Positions 1-11,674 of a DNA stretch of 64,000 nucleotides are shown here, piece by piece. The translations under genes were made by a program, and so were the position numbers. Location: assembly GCA_015075635.1 (NCBI GenBank), contig JABTUA010000003.1, positions 1,240,001 to 1,304,000 of the forward strand. Direction: 5' to 3'. Position 1 is the stretch's first letter; each line of letters begins with the position of its first letter. The notes under the pieces were generated by a model. That model saw only the letters and a list, made by a program, of their open reading frames with translations. It ran no database searches and was not told where the DNA came from. This DNA is from Polyangiaceae bacterium. GTDB lineage: Bacteria > Myxococcota_A > Polyangia > Polyangiales > Polyangiaceae.

Positions 1-711
1 GGGCACGCCAGGGGCGCGTTCACGGGGGCCTCCGAGGCGCGAGTCGGGCTGTTCCAACGAGCCCACGGCGGCACGCTGTTCCTGGACGAGATCGGCGACA
101 TGCCCCTCGACCTGCAGCCCAAGCTCTTGCGGGCGCTCGAGGAGCGGCTGATCCGCCCGGTGGGCTCCGCGCAAGAAGTCGAGTGCGACGTGCGTATCGT
201 CGCGGCGACCAACAAGAACCTCCAGCACGCCGCCCGGCTCGGTCAGTTCCGGGAGGACCTCTACTTCCGCATCAAGGTGCTCCACATCCACATGCCGCCG
301 CTGCGCGAGCGCGGGGCCGAGGACGTTCTGGCGCTGGCCCGGCACTTCCTGGAGAGCTCCAGCGGCGTGCCCTACGTGCTGGCTCCCGAGGCGGAGCGAT
401 TGCTGGTGAGCTACCACTGGCCCGGCAACGTGCGCGAGCTCGAGAACACGTTGAACGCCGCCATGGCGCTGGCGGAGGGTGGCCGCATCGGCTTCGAGGA
501 GCTGCCGACCGCGGTGCGCTCGCCCCGAAAGGCGGGTAGGTCCGAGCTCCTCGACGTGACCTCCCTCGAGGAGGTCGAGCGGCGGCACATTCAAGTGGTG
601 CTGCGCGCGGTGGGGGGAAACAAGGTGCAGGCCGCGCGCAGGCTGGGGATCGATCGCGCCACCTTGTACCGGAAGCTCGAGCGTCTAGGGCTCGAGCGTG
701 AGCGCCGCTGA
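1..711 (+). CDS. sigma-54-dependent transcriptional activator (3' part)
   Basis: This is the C-terminal part of a bacterial enhancer-binding protein that activates RNA polymerase containing sigma-54. The reading frame is open from base 1, so the N-terminal sensory or receiver domain and the Walker A motif lie outside the window. Visible are the canonical sigma-54-contacting loop GAFTGA near the start, the Walker B-type LFLDEIGDM, the sensor and arginine-finger region FREDLYFRI, the WPGNVRELEN segment, and a Fis-type helix-turn-helix at the end (NKVQAARRLGIDRATLYRKL). The next gene, facing it tail to tail, is a paralogue with the same AAA+ and HTH layout. Target promoters cannot be told from this fragment. 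Confidence 0.95.
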   Translation, partial: GHARGAFTGASEARVGLFQRAHGGTLFLDEIGDMPLDLQPKLLRALEERLIRPVGSAQEVECDVRIVAATNKNLQHAARLGQFREDLYFRIKVLHIHMPPLRERGAEDVLALARHFLESSSGVPYVLAPEAERLLVSYHWPGNVRELENTLNAAMALAEGGRIGFEELPTAVRSPRKAGRSELLDVTSLEEVERRHIQVVLRAVGGNKVQAARRLGIDRATLYRKLERLGLERERR

Positions 712-721
712 GCTTCTGCGC

Positions 722-2152
722 TCACACTCGGGTCTCGGTCCGGGCCCTCCGCGCCGCGTCGGTGACGCCGTACTGCTTCAGCTTGCGGTAGAGCGTGCTG
801 CGGTCCACTCCGAGCAGCTGCGAGGCCCGCGCGCGGTTGCCGCCGACCGACTTGAGGACGGACAGAATGTAGCTCTGCTCGACCGCGGCCAATGGCAAGA
901 GCTCGCTCTCGTCCGCCTCTCGGGCGCAGGGCTCGGGCCGCAGCTCTGCAGGCAGGTCGGCGGCGCGGATGTGGTCGTGCCGCGCGTTGGCCATGGCTGC
1001 GACGATACAGTGCTCGAGCTCGCGCACGTTGCCGGGCCAGGAGTGTGCCAGCAAGGCACGGGCCGCGCCCGGAGTCAGCCCGACGATCGGTCGCGACGTG
1101 CTCGCCGCGCGGTGGATGAACTGTTGAGCGAGCAGGAGCACGTCTCGCCCCCGATCGCGGAGCGGTGGCACGCGAACCTGGAGCACGTTCAGGCGGAAGT
1201 ACAGGTCCTCGCGAAAGCGCCCCTCGGTCACCTCGCGCTCGAGGCTCTTGCCGGTGGCGGCGATGACGCGAGCGTCGAACGCCACTTCGCGAGAATGTCC
1301 GAGCGGGCGCACCGTGCGCTGTTGCAGCGCGCGGAGGAGCTTCGCCTGGAGGTCCAGAGGCATGTCGCCGATCTCGTCCAGGAAGATGCAGCCGCCCGAT
1401 GCCTGGACCAAAAGCCCATCCCGATCGCGCGTCGCGTCGGTGAACGCTCCCTTCATGTGTCCGAAGAACTCGCTCTCCAGGAGCTGCCTGGGGATGGAGG
1501 AGCAGTTCACGGCGACGAACGGCTGCCCGTTACGGCGGCTCCGAGCGTGGATGGTGCGGGCGACGACCTCCTTGCCGGTCCCGCTCTCACCGCTGATCAG
1601 CACCGTGACGTCCGACGCCGTCACTCGGGCGAGGCGCTTCTTCAGCTGCTGCATCGCCGGGCTTTCGCCGGTGAGCTCCACCGTGTGCGGGAGACCCTCG
1701 CTGGTGGCGCGCAGGCGGTCGAGCTCTCGGCAGAGGGCGCTCTCCTCGAGCACCGCCGTGAGGCGCTCCAACACGACCTCCGGGTCGTCGCCATCCGGCA
1801 CGAAGTCCGACGCGCGGGCGCGCAGGGCCTTCTGCGCGTCGTGCAGCCCGCCGCCTTGGGACAGGACCACGGTCTCCGAAGCCAGGCGGGTCTGCCGGAC
1901 GTGGCTACAAGCGGCGAAGGGGTCGCGCCCTCCAGGCGCGATCAGGGCGACGTCGAAGCTGCCACAGACACCTTCCAAGCTCGACACGCGAACCACGTCG
2001 AAGCGTCGAGTCACCGCCGCCAACACCGCCGGCGCGACTCGATTCGCCTCGTCGAACAGGAGGATCGTCTTCGCCACTGCATCGTAGGCTCCCACCCCAC
2101 GCCGCCCAGCGCAACGGACGCAGGGCGCGACATGTCGCAGATTGCGATCCAC
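722..2152 (-). CDS. sigma-54-dependent activator with pseudo-receiver and GAFTDA loop
   Basis: Domains: an N-terminal receiver-like fold (about residues 28-140), a sigma-54-interacting AAA+ domain with Walker A GESGTGKE and Walker B IFLDEIGDM, and a C-terminal Fis-type HTH (NRARASQLLGVDRSTLYRKL). Two oddities are directly visible. The receiver lacks the usual phospho-acceptor motif: where an Asp at the end of strand 3 is expected, the sequence reads ALIAPGGRDP. The loop that contacts sigma-54 reads GAFTDA instead of GAFTGA. It may therefore be controlled by something other than phosphorylation, and its sigma-54 activation may be altered. An in-frame GTG at 2077 with a GGGAG box about 11 nt upstream is an alternative and perhaps better start, giving a protein that begins VAKTILLFDE. 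Confidence 0.9.
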   Translation of the reverse strand: MDRNLRHVAPCVRCAGRRGVGAYDAVAKTILLFDEANRVAPAVLAAVTRRFDVVRVSSLEGVCGSFDVALIAPGGRDPFAACSHVRQTRLASETVVLSQGGGLHDAQKALRARASDFVPDGDDPEVVLERLTAVLEESALCRELDRLRATSEGLPHTVELTGESPAMQQLKKRLARVTASDVTVLISGESGTGKEVVARTIHARSRRNGQPFVAVNCSSIPRQLLESEFFGHMKGAFTDATRDRDGLLVQASGGCIFLDEIGDMPLDLQAKLLRALQQRTVRPLGHSREVAFDARVIAATGKSLEREVTEGRFREDLYFRLNVLQVRVPPLRDRGRDVLLLAQQFIHRAASTSRPIVGLTPGAARALLAHSWPGNVRELEHCIVAAMANARHDHIRAADLPAELRPEPCAREADESELLPLAAVEQSYILSVLKSVGGNRARASQLLGVDRSTLYRKLKQYGVTDAARRARTETRV

Positions 2153-2243
2153 GAAGAAGCGCGATTGCGCGATGGAATTCCCGGGTCGCAGCTTGGCACG
2201 AAGCGTGCTCGGTCTTAGGTCGATGAGTCGGGAGGGTGTGAGC

Positions 2244-2756
2244 TCAATCGCTACCGCCCAGCGTCGTCGCGGCGTGCTCGTCGTAGGGTCGAGCGCGCCC
2301 GATGCACTCGGCGCAGAACACCACGGCGCCCCCTCGGGCAGGCAGTCTCAGTCCGTGCGTCGCTCCGCAGGCGGCGCAGGCGTCGAATCCCGGCGAGCCC
2401 GGCAGCGCCCCTGCCTCTCTGAGGTCGCGGCGCGTCACGACGCCGGAGAGGCGGCCGAGCTCGTCGAGGACCGGCAGGCAGCCGACGCCGCAGCCGAGCA
2501 TCGTTTCGGCTGCCGCGTCGATGCTCGCACCGGGCGTGACGAACACGAACGGCGACTGCATGCGCGAAGAGACGAGCTCGTCGTCGGCTGCGCTGGCGAG
2601 ATCGCACTGGCAGATGACGCCCACGAGCGCCTGCTCCGAGGTGACCATCAGGTGATGGACACCCCAAGCTTCCGCCAAGCAGCGCGCCTCCTCGGCGGAG
2701 TCGTCGGCGCCGACCACGACCGGCCACGTCTGCATCACGTCTTGTACGCGGGTCAT
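2244..2756 (-). CDS. CBS-domain pair protein with C-terminal zinc-ribbon-like motif
   Basis: A 170-residue protein starting MTRVQDVMQTWPVVV, the classic opening of a CBS domain. Two CBS motifs follow (about residues 5-60 and 70-125), which in this family bind adenosine nucleotides and act as energy or ligand sensors. The tail has two Cys pairs (CAACGATHG and FCAEC) spaced like a zinc ribbon. The frame is open further upstream to 2924, but the extra residues look like random Arg/His-rich sequence, so the ATG at 2756 is chosen. The gene is divergent from the hybrid kinase downstream, with about 90 bp between them holding both promoters. The ligand and partner are unknown. Confidence 0.85.
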   Translation of the reverse strand: MTRVQDVMQTWPVVVGADDSAEEARCLAEAWGVHHLMVTSEQALVGVICQCDLASAADDELVSSRMQSPFVFVTPGASIDAAAETMLGCGVGCLPVLDELGRLSGVVTRRDLREAGALPGSPGFDACAACGATHGLRLPARGGAVVFCAECIGRARPYDEHAATTLGGSD

Positions 2757-2845
2757 GGCCAGCACCCAGTGCAAGCGGCGTACCCGTGTGATCCGGGCGG
2801 AGTGGTGCGCGCGCGCTCGAGTCCAGACGTGGCAGGGCGACGCAT

Positions 2846-6957
<4,112 letters not shown>

Positions 6958-6961
<4 letters not shown>

Positions 6962-8496
6962 CCGAGCGTGAGGTCGAGCCCGTCGACATTCTGGTCGTGG
7001 ACGACCGACCGGAGGACTTGCTCGCACTCGGTGAGACCCTGAACGTCCCGCACTACCGCTTGGCCCTGGTGGACTCGCCCCGGGAGGCGCTGAAGCACCT
7101 CCTGGAGCGGGATTTCGCCGTGATCTTGCTGGACGTTCGGATGCCGGAGATCGACGGCTTCGAGCTGGCTCGGCTGATCCGCGAACGAGATCGGACCAGC
7201 GTCACGCCCATCATCTTCCTGACCGGCGCCGACGCGAACCCGGGGCAGATCTACAAGGGCTACGCGGCGGGCGCCGTGGACTACCTGCAGAAGCCCGTCG
7301 ATCGCGACGTGCTCCGCGCAAAGGTGGGGATCTTCGCCGAGCTCTACCGCAAGGACCTGCGCATCGCGCAGCAAGCCCGGGCGCTGCTCGAGGCGGGCCG
7401 GCGAGAGCGGGAGCTGAAGCTGGCCGAGCTCCGGGTGCTCGCCGAGAGGCGCTACGCCAACCTGGCCGAGGCGATTCCCGAGCTGGTGGTGACGTTGGAT
7501 GCGGCGGGCTCGCTGGAGTACTGCAACCGGCGCTGGCAGGAGTACACCGGGCTCTCGGCCGACGAGTCGCGAGGCGAGGGCTGGGTGGTCGCCATTCACC
7601 CGGACGACAAGAAGCGCGCCATCCGCGCCTGGGAGCAGTCGCTGGCGTCCGGGGAGGTGCTGGAGGTCGAGTGCCGCCTGAAGCGGGGCTTCGACGGTGC
7701 GATGCGCTGGCACACCTGCCGCGCGCTCCCCGAGCGAGACGAGGACGGAAGCGTCACGGGTTGGCTCGGGACCTACTCGGACTCGGAGGATCTGAAGCAG
7801 GCGATCCGAGCCCGCGACGAGTTCCTGTCGATCGCCTCCCACGAGCTCCGGACCCCGCTGACGGCGCTGAAGCTCAGGCTGGAGAGCTTGGCGCACACGT
7901 CGGCACCCGACGAGCGCGCGCAGCGCAAGCTGGACGGCGCGATCCGACAGACCGAGCGGCTCGAGCGATTGATCGACCACCTGCTGGATGCCTCGCGGAT
8001 CACCGCCGGCCATCTGGTGCTCGAGCGCGACACGGTGTGTTTGGACGAGGTGGTCCGCGAGGTCCTGGAGCGCGCGCGGGAGCAGCCCGGCACCGGCGGC
8101 CAGGCCTTCGAGCTGGCCCTGGACAGCGACGTGACCGGGCTCTGGGACCGGCTACGCATCGAACAGGTCGTGGACAATCTGGTCAGCAACGCGCTCAAGT
8201 ACGGCGCGGGCAAGCCGATTAGGGTGTCGGCGCGGTCGCGCGGCGAGGTCGCGGAGCTCTTGGTCGAGGACCGCGGGATAGGCATCGAGCCCGTGGACTT
8301 GTCGCGCATCTTCGATCAGTTCGAGCGCGGCGCCTCCAGCCGAGGGCGCAGTGGCATCGGCATGGGCCTGTACATCACGCGCCAGATCGTGCACGCGCAC
8401 GGCGGTGACATCGACGTCGTGAGCCGTCCCGGCGAGGGCTCGGAGTTCCGCGTGGTCTTGCCCAAGCGGCCGCGGCCCGTGACGCCGGCGCGCTGA
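6958..8496 (+). CDS. receiver-PAS-histidine kinase
   Basis: 512 residues. An N-terminal receiver (DILVVDD at 10-16, phospho-acceptor Asp59 in LLDVRMPEIDG, conserved Lys in YLQKPVD) is followed by a PAS domain (about 165-285, with YCNRRWQEYTGLS), HisKA with His295 in ASHELRTPLT, and an HATPase domain ending with GMGLYITRQIV. It has no transmembrane segment. The ATG overlaps the TGA of the preceding hybrid kinase (ATGA), a strong sign of translational coupling. An arrangement of hybrid kinase followed by receiver-first kinase fits a phosphorelay, with this N-terminal receiver as a possible target of the upstream kinase. That link is inference. No dedicated DNA-binding output gene follows. Confidence 0.93.
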
Positions 8497-8502
8497 ATGG
8501 CC

Positions 8503-8508
8503 TAAGCT
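8503..8508 (+). promoter_or_regulatory. -10-like TAAGCT of the gene at 8515
   Basis: 6 nt before GTG 8515; no Shine-Dalgarno. Confidence 0.4.
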
Positions 8509-8514
8509 CCTTGC

Positions 8515-9129
8515 GTGGCGCTCCGTGCTCGGCTGCTCTCTGCGCTCGTCGTGTTCTGGTCGCTGCCTCTCCGCGCGGAGCCCGACCGCCCGCTGGAGAT
8601 CGCGGAGGACCCCGAGCAGCCGACTCAGGTGGGGTACCACGGCGGCGACGCGCCGCCGCCTTCGCATCCGCGCCGCCGCGGGCACTTCCCCGAGGGTCTG
8701 TTCTTGCCCGTCGGGCTCGGCGTCGCCGGGGCGGCTCATCCCAACCTGCCCACCGCGGTGAGCTTCGGCGCCGAGGCGAGCGTCGTGGCCTTCCCGGTCG
8801 GACACGGCAACTGGGTCGGCGCCTACTCCGACCTCTACCTCGAGCCCAAGAACGAGCTCACCCGTGCCTCGCTCGGCCTCGAAGCGGGGTTCATCTTCAT
8901 CGGCGTGGACGGTGGTCTGCTGATGCAAGCCTCCGAGAGCGGAACGCACTGGGGGGGAGTGGTCCGACCCATGTTCACGCTGGGGTTTCTGAGCGTGTTC
9001 GCGCGCTGGGGTTGGCTGAAGGGCGACGAGGACTTCCGCGAGATCGGCTGCCTGGTGAAGTTCCCGATTCACCTCATGGAGCTCGACCTGGACGAGCCAC
9101 CTCCGGCACCGCCTGCGCCGCGCCGGTGA
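8515..9129 (+). CDS. secreted outer-membrane-like hypothetical protein
   Basis: 204 residues starting with GTG: a signal peptide (MALRARLLSALVVFWSLPLRAEP), a His/Pro-rich stretch, then alternating hydrophobic and glycine-rich segments (LPVGLGVAGAAHP, FGAEASVVAFPV, GLEAGFIFIGVDGG) typical of small outer-membrane beta-barrels. No family is recognised. There is no Shine-Dalgarno; a TAAGCT hexamer 6 nt upstream of the GTG suggests a leaderless mRNA. Its 3' end overlaps the convergent glycosyltransferase gene by 56 bp, which could let the two transcripts interfere. Confidence 0.7.
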   Translation: MALRARLLSALVVFWSLPLRAEPDRPLEIAEDPEQPTQVGYHGGDAPPPSHPRRRGHFPEGLFLPVGLGVAGAAHPNLPTAVSFGAEASVVAFPVGHGNWVGAYSDLYLEPKNELTRASLGLEAGFIFIGVDGGLLMQASESGTHWGGVVRPMFTLGFLSVFARWGWLKGDEDFREIGCLVKFPIHLMELDLDEPPPAPPAPRR

Positions 9130-9844
9130 GCAGGGCGCGCTCTTCGACCAAGCCGAGCGCGGCCCTCCTCAGCACGACCATCGCGATGACCCCGACGTGC
9201 CAGGGCCGAAGGCCGCTCGACTCGTCGCCGTAGACGGGCCGCACTGGGACTTCGGCGACGCGAAACGCGCCTTGCGAGAGCAGTCCCAAGAGATCGTTCG
9301 GGTATCCGAAGCGCGGCCACACGGCTCCGAGATCGAGGCGCTCCAGGGCGGCGCGGCTGATGGCCGTGTAGCCGCACTGCGTGTCGTCCACGTCGAGGCC
9401 CGTCGCCGCGCGGGTCAGCGAGGAGAGCGCTCGGCTCCCCCAGCGGCGCAGTCGCGGCATGTCCATGGCGGAGGGGTGCAGGAAGCGATTGCCCTTCACG
9501 TAGTCGGCCCGTCCTCCCGTGATGGGCTCCAGCACCCGCGGCAGATCCTCCGGATCCATCTGGGCGTCGCCGGCCATCACCGCCACGACGTCCGCGCCGG
9601 CGGCGAGCGCGCGGAGGTACCCGGTGGCGATGGCGGCCCCGACGCCGCGGTTCTCGTCGTGCCGCACGAGCCTGACCCGTGGGTCCCCGACGGACGCCGC
9701 CGCCTCCGCGGTTCGATCCGGGCTGGCGTCGTCCACGACCACGATCGAGTCGACGAAGCCCGGGATGCCGCGCAGGGTCCGCGGGAGCAGGCGCTCCTCC
9801 CGATAGGCCGGCACCACGACCGCGACGCGTGCTCCCTGGAACAT
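9074..9844 (-). CDS. family 2 glycosyltransferase
   Basis: About 256 residues of the GT-A fold: VAVVVPAYREE at the start, IVVVDDASPD, and the nucleotide-sugar/metal site MAGDAQMDPEDL. The acceptor region has DTQCGYTAISR, common in dolichyl-phosphate or polyprenyl-phosphate sugar transferases. Without C-terminal membrane helices it resembles DPM1-type cytosolic enzymes that move a sugar from a nucleotide donor to a lipid carrier at the inner membrane. The exact sugar cannot be told. The frame is open to a GTG at 9898, but ATG at 9844 places the GT2 core at the usual distance from the N-terminus. It converges with the preceding gene. Confidence 0.88.
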   Translation of the reverse strand: MFQGARVAVVVPAYREERLLPRTLRGIPGFVDSIVVVDDASPDRTAEAAASVGDPRVRLVRHDENRGVGAAIATGYLRALAAGADVVAVMAGDAQMDPEDLPRVLEPITGGRADYVKGNRFLHPSAMDMPRLRRWGSRALSSLTRAATGLDVDDTQCGYTAISRAALERLDLGAVWPRFGYPNDLLGLLSQGAFRVAEVPVRPVYGDESSGLRPWHVGVIAMVVLRRAALGLVEERALLTGAAQAVPEVARPGRAP

Positions 9845-9921
9845 GAAGAACCAGTCGCTAGCGTGGATTGTCGATGACGTCCATTGGGTTCGCGGCACAT
9901 TCGCGCTAGATCCGCCCCGCC

Positions 9922-10536
9922 TTGAAGCGTCGGCGCCTGCTCGGGCTGGCCGTGGTGGCCATCCTCCTCGTACCCGCCGGGTGGTTCGCCTGGTCGTGGC
10001 GCCGCTTCCCGAGCGACCGCACGCCGGAGGGTGCCTACCTGCGCGTGGTGCGAGCGGTGAACTTGGGGCGGCCCGAGGAGTTCTTCGCCTACACCGAGAC
10101 CCAGACCCAGCACGCCTGCTACACGATACGCACCTATCGCAAGCAGGCGAGGGATCGGGTGCTCGAGGCGTACCCCGAGCCCGAGCGCACCCGGCTCAGC
10201 GAGGCCTACGCTGCCGAGGCCCTGGCGCCCGACGGCGCCGACGTGTTCGCGCTGCACGCTCGACAGCGCGGCTGGATCGATCGACTGCGCAAGGATCTGT
10301 CCGGGGTCGCCAAGATCGAGGTCGTGGGGGAGCGCGCCACCGTCGAGACCGTGAAGGGCACGCGCTACCCGTTTCGCAGGCGCGAGAACGGGATCTGGGG
10401 GCTGACGCTGTTCTCGGCCGTGCTGCACGCGGAGGCGGAGAAGGCCGCCCGCGACGCGGCGCTGATCGAGAAGAACGCCGCGGACTACCTGCGCGTCCGT
10501 GAGCAAGAGCGGGCATCGGGCGGCGACGGCGGCTGA
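9922..10536 (+). CDS. membrane-anchored hypothetical protein
   Basis: 204 residues, TTG start. A single N-terminal membrane helix (GLAVVAILLVPAGWFAWSW) follows a KRRR basic patch, so the protein is probably anchored with the rest outside the cytoplasm. The soluble part resembles stress-response domains of the NTF2-like type (GAYLRVVRAVNLGRPEEFFAY, then a VVGERATVET strand) but no catalytic residue is evident. It ends with a charged tail. It stands 77 bp from the divergent glycosyltransferase, so the two may share a regulatory region. Function unknown. Confidence 0.65.
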   Translation: MKRRRLLGLAVVAILLVPAGWFAWSWRRFPSDRTPEGAYLRVVRAVNLGRPEEFFAYTETQTQHACYTIRTYRKQARDRVLEAYPEPERTRLSEAYAAEALAPDGADVFALHARQRGWIDRLRKDLSGVAKIEVVGERATVETVKGTRYPFRRRENGIWGLTLFSAVLHAEAEKAARDAALIEKNAADYLRVREQERASGGDGG

Positions 10537-10561
10537 ATTGCGATCTCACGCTCGACCCGGG

Positions 10562-10567
10562 TATCCT
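10562..10567 (+). promoter_or_regulatory. -10-like TATCCT of the gene at 10576
   Basis: 8 nt before GTG 10576. The GAGAGGG between box and start could alternatively act as a Shine-Dalgarno. Confidence 0.4.
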
Positions 10568-10575
10568 GAGAGGGC

Positions 10576-11172
10576 GTGTCGTCAGCCGAGCCCGAACCCC
10601 CGCCGAGTGAGGACGCTCCCGAGGGAGCGTCCCAAGAGGCGTCGCCCAGCGCGGCAGACGAGACGGTGGACGGCCTGTTGCGCCGCTTCCTCAGCCTGCC
10701 GCCGATCCAGGTCACGGCGCCGCCACCGCCGGATCCGCTGATTGATCGCAACGCCTCGACGCTGCCCGCGCCGGGCAAGACCCCGAACCTGACCAGCTTC
10801 GACGAGAAGCTCGCCGACGTCGAGCCGCTGCTCGCCACCACCAACTGGGAAGGCGTCGTCGAGGTGCTGTCGAAGCAGGAGACCTTGCCGCCTCCGCTGG
10901 CCTTGCTCTACGCGGTCGCGCTCAAGGAGCGCGGTGCCAAGGGCGACCCCGAAGGGCTGGCGATTCGCTCGGTCGCGGCGCTCCTGTGCGTGCCGGAAAC
11001 CAGCGAGACGGCGCTCGTCGTCGCCAAGCGCCTGCTCCGGACCAATCCCGTCACCTGGCAGACGCGTCGCGCGCCGTCGGCGAAGGTCTCCATCGGCATC
11101 GCTCTGGCCGTCGCGGTGCTCGGCGCGCTGCTCGGGTTCTTGCTCGGCCCGGGAGCGCCGGTGTTCCGCTAA
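10576..11172 (+). CDS. tail-anchored hypothetical membrane protein
   Basis: 198 residues, GTG start with a TATCCT hexamer 8 nt upstream (likely leaderless). The first 75 residues are Pro/Glu/Ser-rich and probably disordered. The middle (about 80-155) is helical, TPR-like in feel (EPLLATTNWEGVVEVLSKQ, LLYAVALKERG). A C-terminal hydrophobic helix (IGIALAVAVLGALLGFLL) makes it tail-anchored. No family is recognised. The stop overlaps the stop of the convergent rhodanese gene by 3 bp. Confidence 0.6.
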   Translation: MSSAEPEPPPSEDAPEGASQEASPSAADETVDGLLRRFLSLPPIQVTAPPPPDPLIDRNASTLPAPGKTPNLTSFDEKLADVEPLLATTNWEGVVEVLSKQETLPPPLALLYAVALKERGAKGDPEGLAIRSVAALLCVPETSETALVVAKRLLRTNPVTWQTRRAPSAKVSIGIALAVAVLGALLGFLLGPGAPVFR

Positions 11173-11600
11173 CGGGGCTCTCGAGTCTTCGCGTCCTCGT
11201 AGCACTGGCCGGCGGGCTTCCCCAGCTCGACGGGCAGACCTTCGGCACGCCATCCGGGGGTCATGCGTCCGAAGGCGTCACGGCTGCCCTCCCAGCCGGT
11301 GAACAGGTTGGCCACGTCGGTGTAGCCGGCCTGCACCAGCATCTCTGCGGCGCGCAGCGAGCGCTGGCCCGAGCGGCACCCCATCACGAGCTTTTCGTTC
11401 TTGCCGAAGCAACGCTGCATCACCTCGAGGAACTCCGGGTTCGGCACCATGCCGGCGCCACCCGCGTGGAGCAGCGGCACGTTGAAGGAACCCGGTGGAT
11501 GCCCGGCCTCGAACTCGGGCTCGCTGCGCACATCCACGTAGACGGCTCCTGCTTCGAGCAAGGCTCGGGTTTCCTGAGGCGATACGCTCTTGACGCTCAC
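11169..11600 (-). CDS. rhodanese-domain sulfurtransferase
   Basis: 143 residues forming one rhodanese domain: DVRSEPEFEAGHPPGSFNVP, the active-site loop around Cys75 (MGCRSGQRS), and a terminal NLFTGWEGSRDAFGR. Such enzymes carry a cysteine persulfide and transfer sulfur, for example from thiosulfate to cyanide or to protein acceptors. Its length and the absence of a signal peptide fit a cytoplasmic single-domain enzyme. Its physiological acceptor cannot be read from context: the neighbours are a hypothetical gene (convergent) and RNase J (divergent). Confidence 0.92.
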   Translation of the reverse strand: MSVKSVSPQETRALLEAGAVYVDVRSEPEFEAGHPPGSFNVPLLHAGGAGMVPNPEFLEVMQRCFGKNEKLVMGCRSGQRSLRAAEMLVQAGYTDVANLFTGWEGSRDAFGRMTPGWRAEGLPVELGKPAGQCYEDAKTREPR

Positions 11601-11674
11601 GGTTTCCTCCGGTTCGCGCCCGGAACGTAGTCCCGACCTCGGCGCTCGGCTAGGCTCCTTCCCCGGAGCGAGCT

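Noticed and set aside
2195..2210. TGGCACG-N4-GTGCT resembling a sigma-54 promoter on the plus strand
   Set aside because: It departs from the -12 consensus by one base and points into the antisense of the CBS gene; there is no gene for it to serve.
11651..11656. TAGGCT as a leaderless -10 for RNase J
   Set aside because: It lies 18 nt before TTG 11675, outside the 6-9 nt window of the other sites, and a purine-rich GGAGCGAG follows it; a short leader is more likely.
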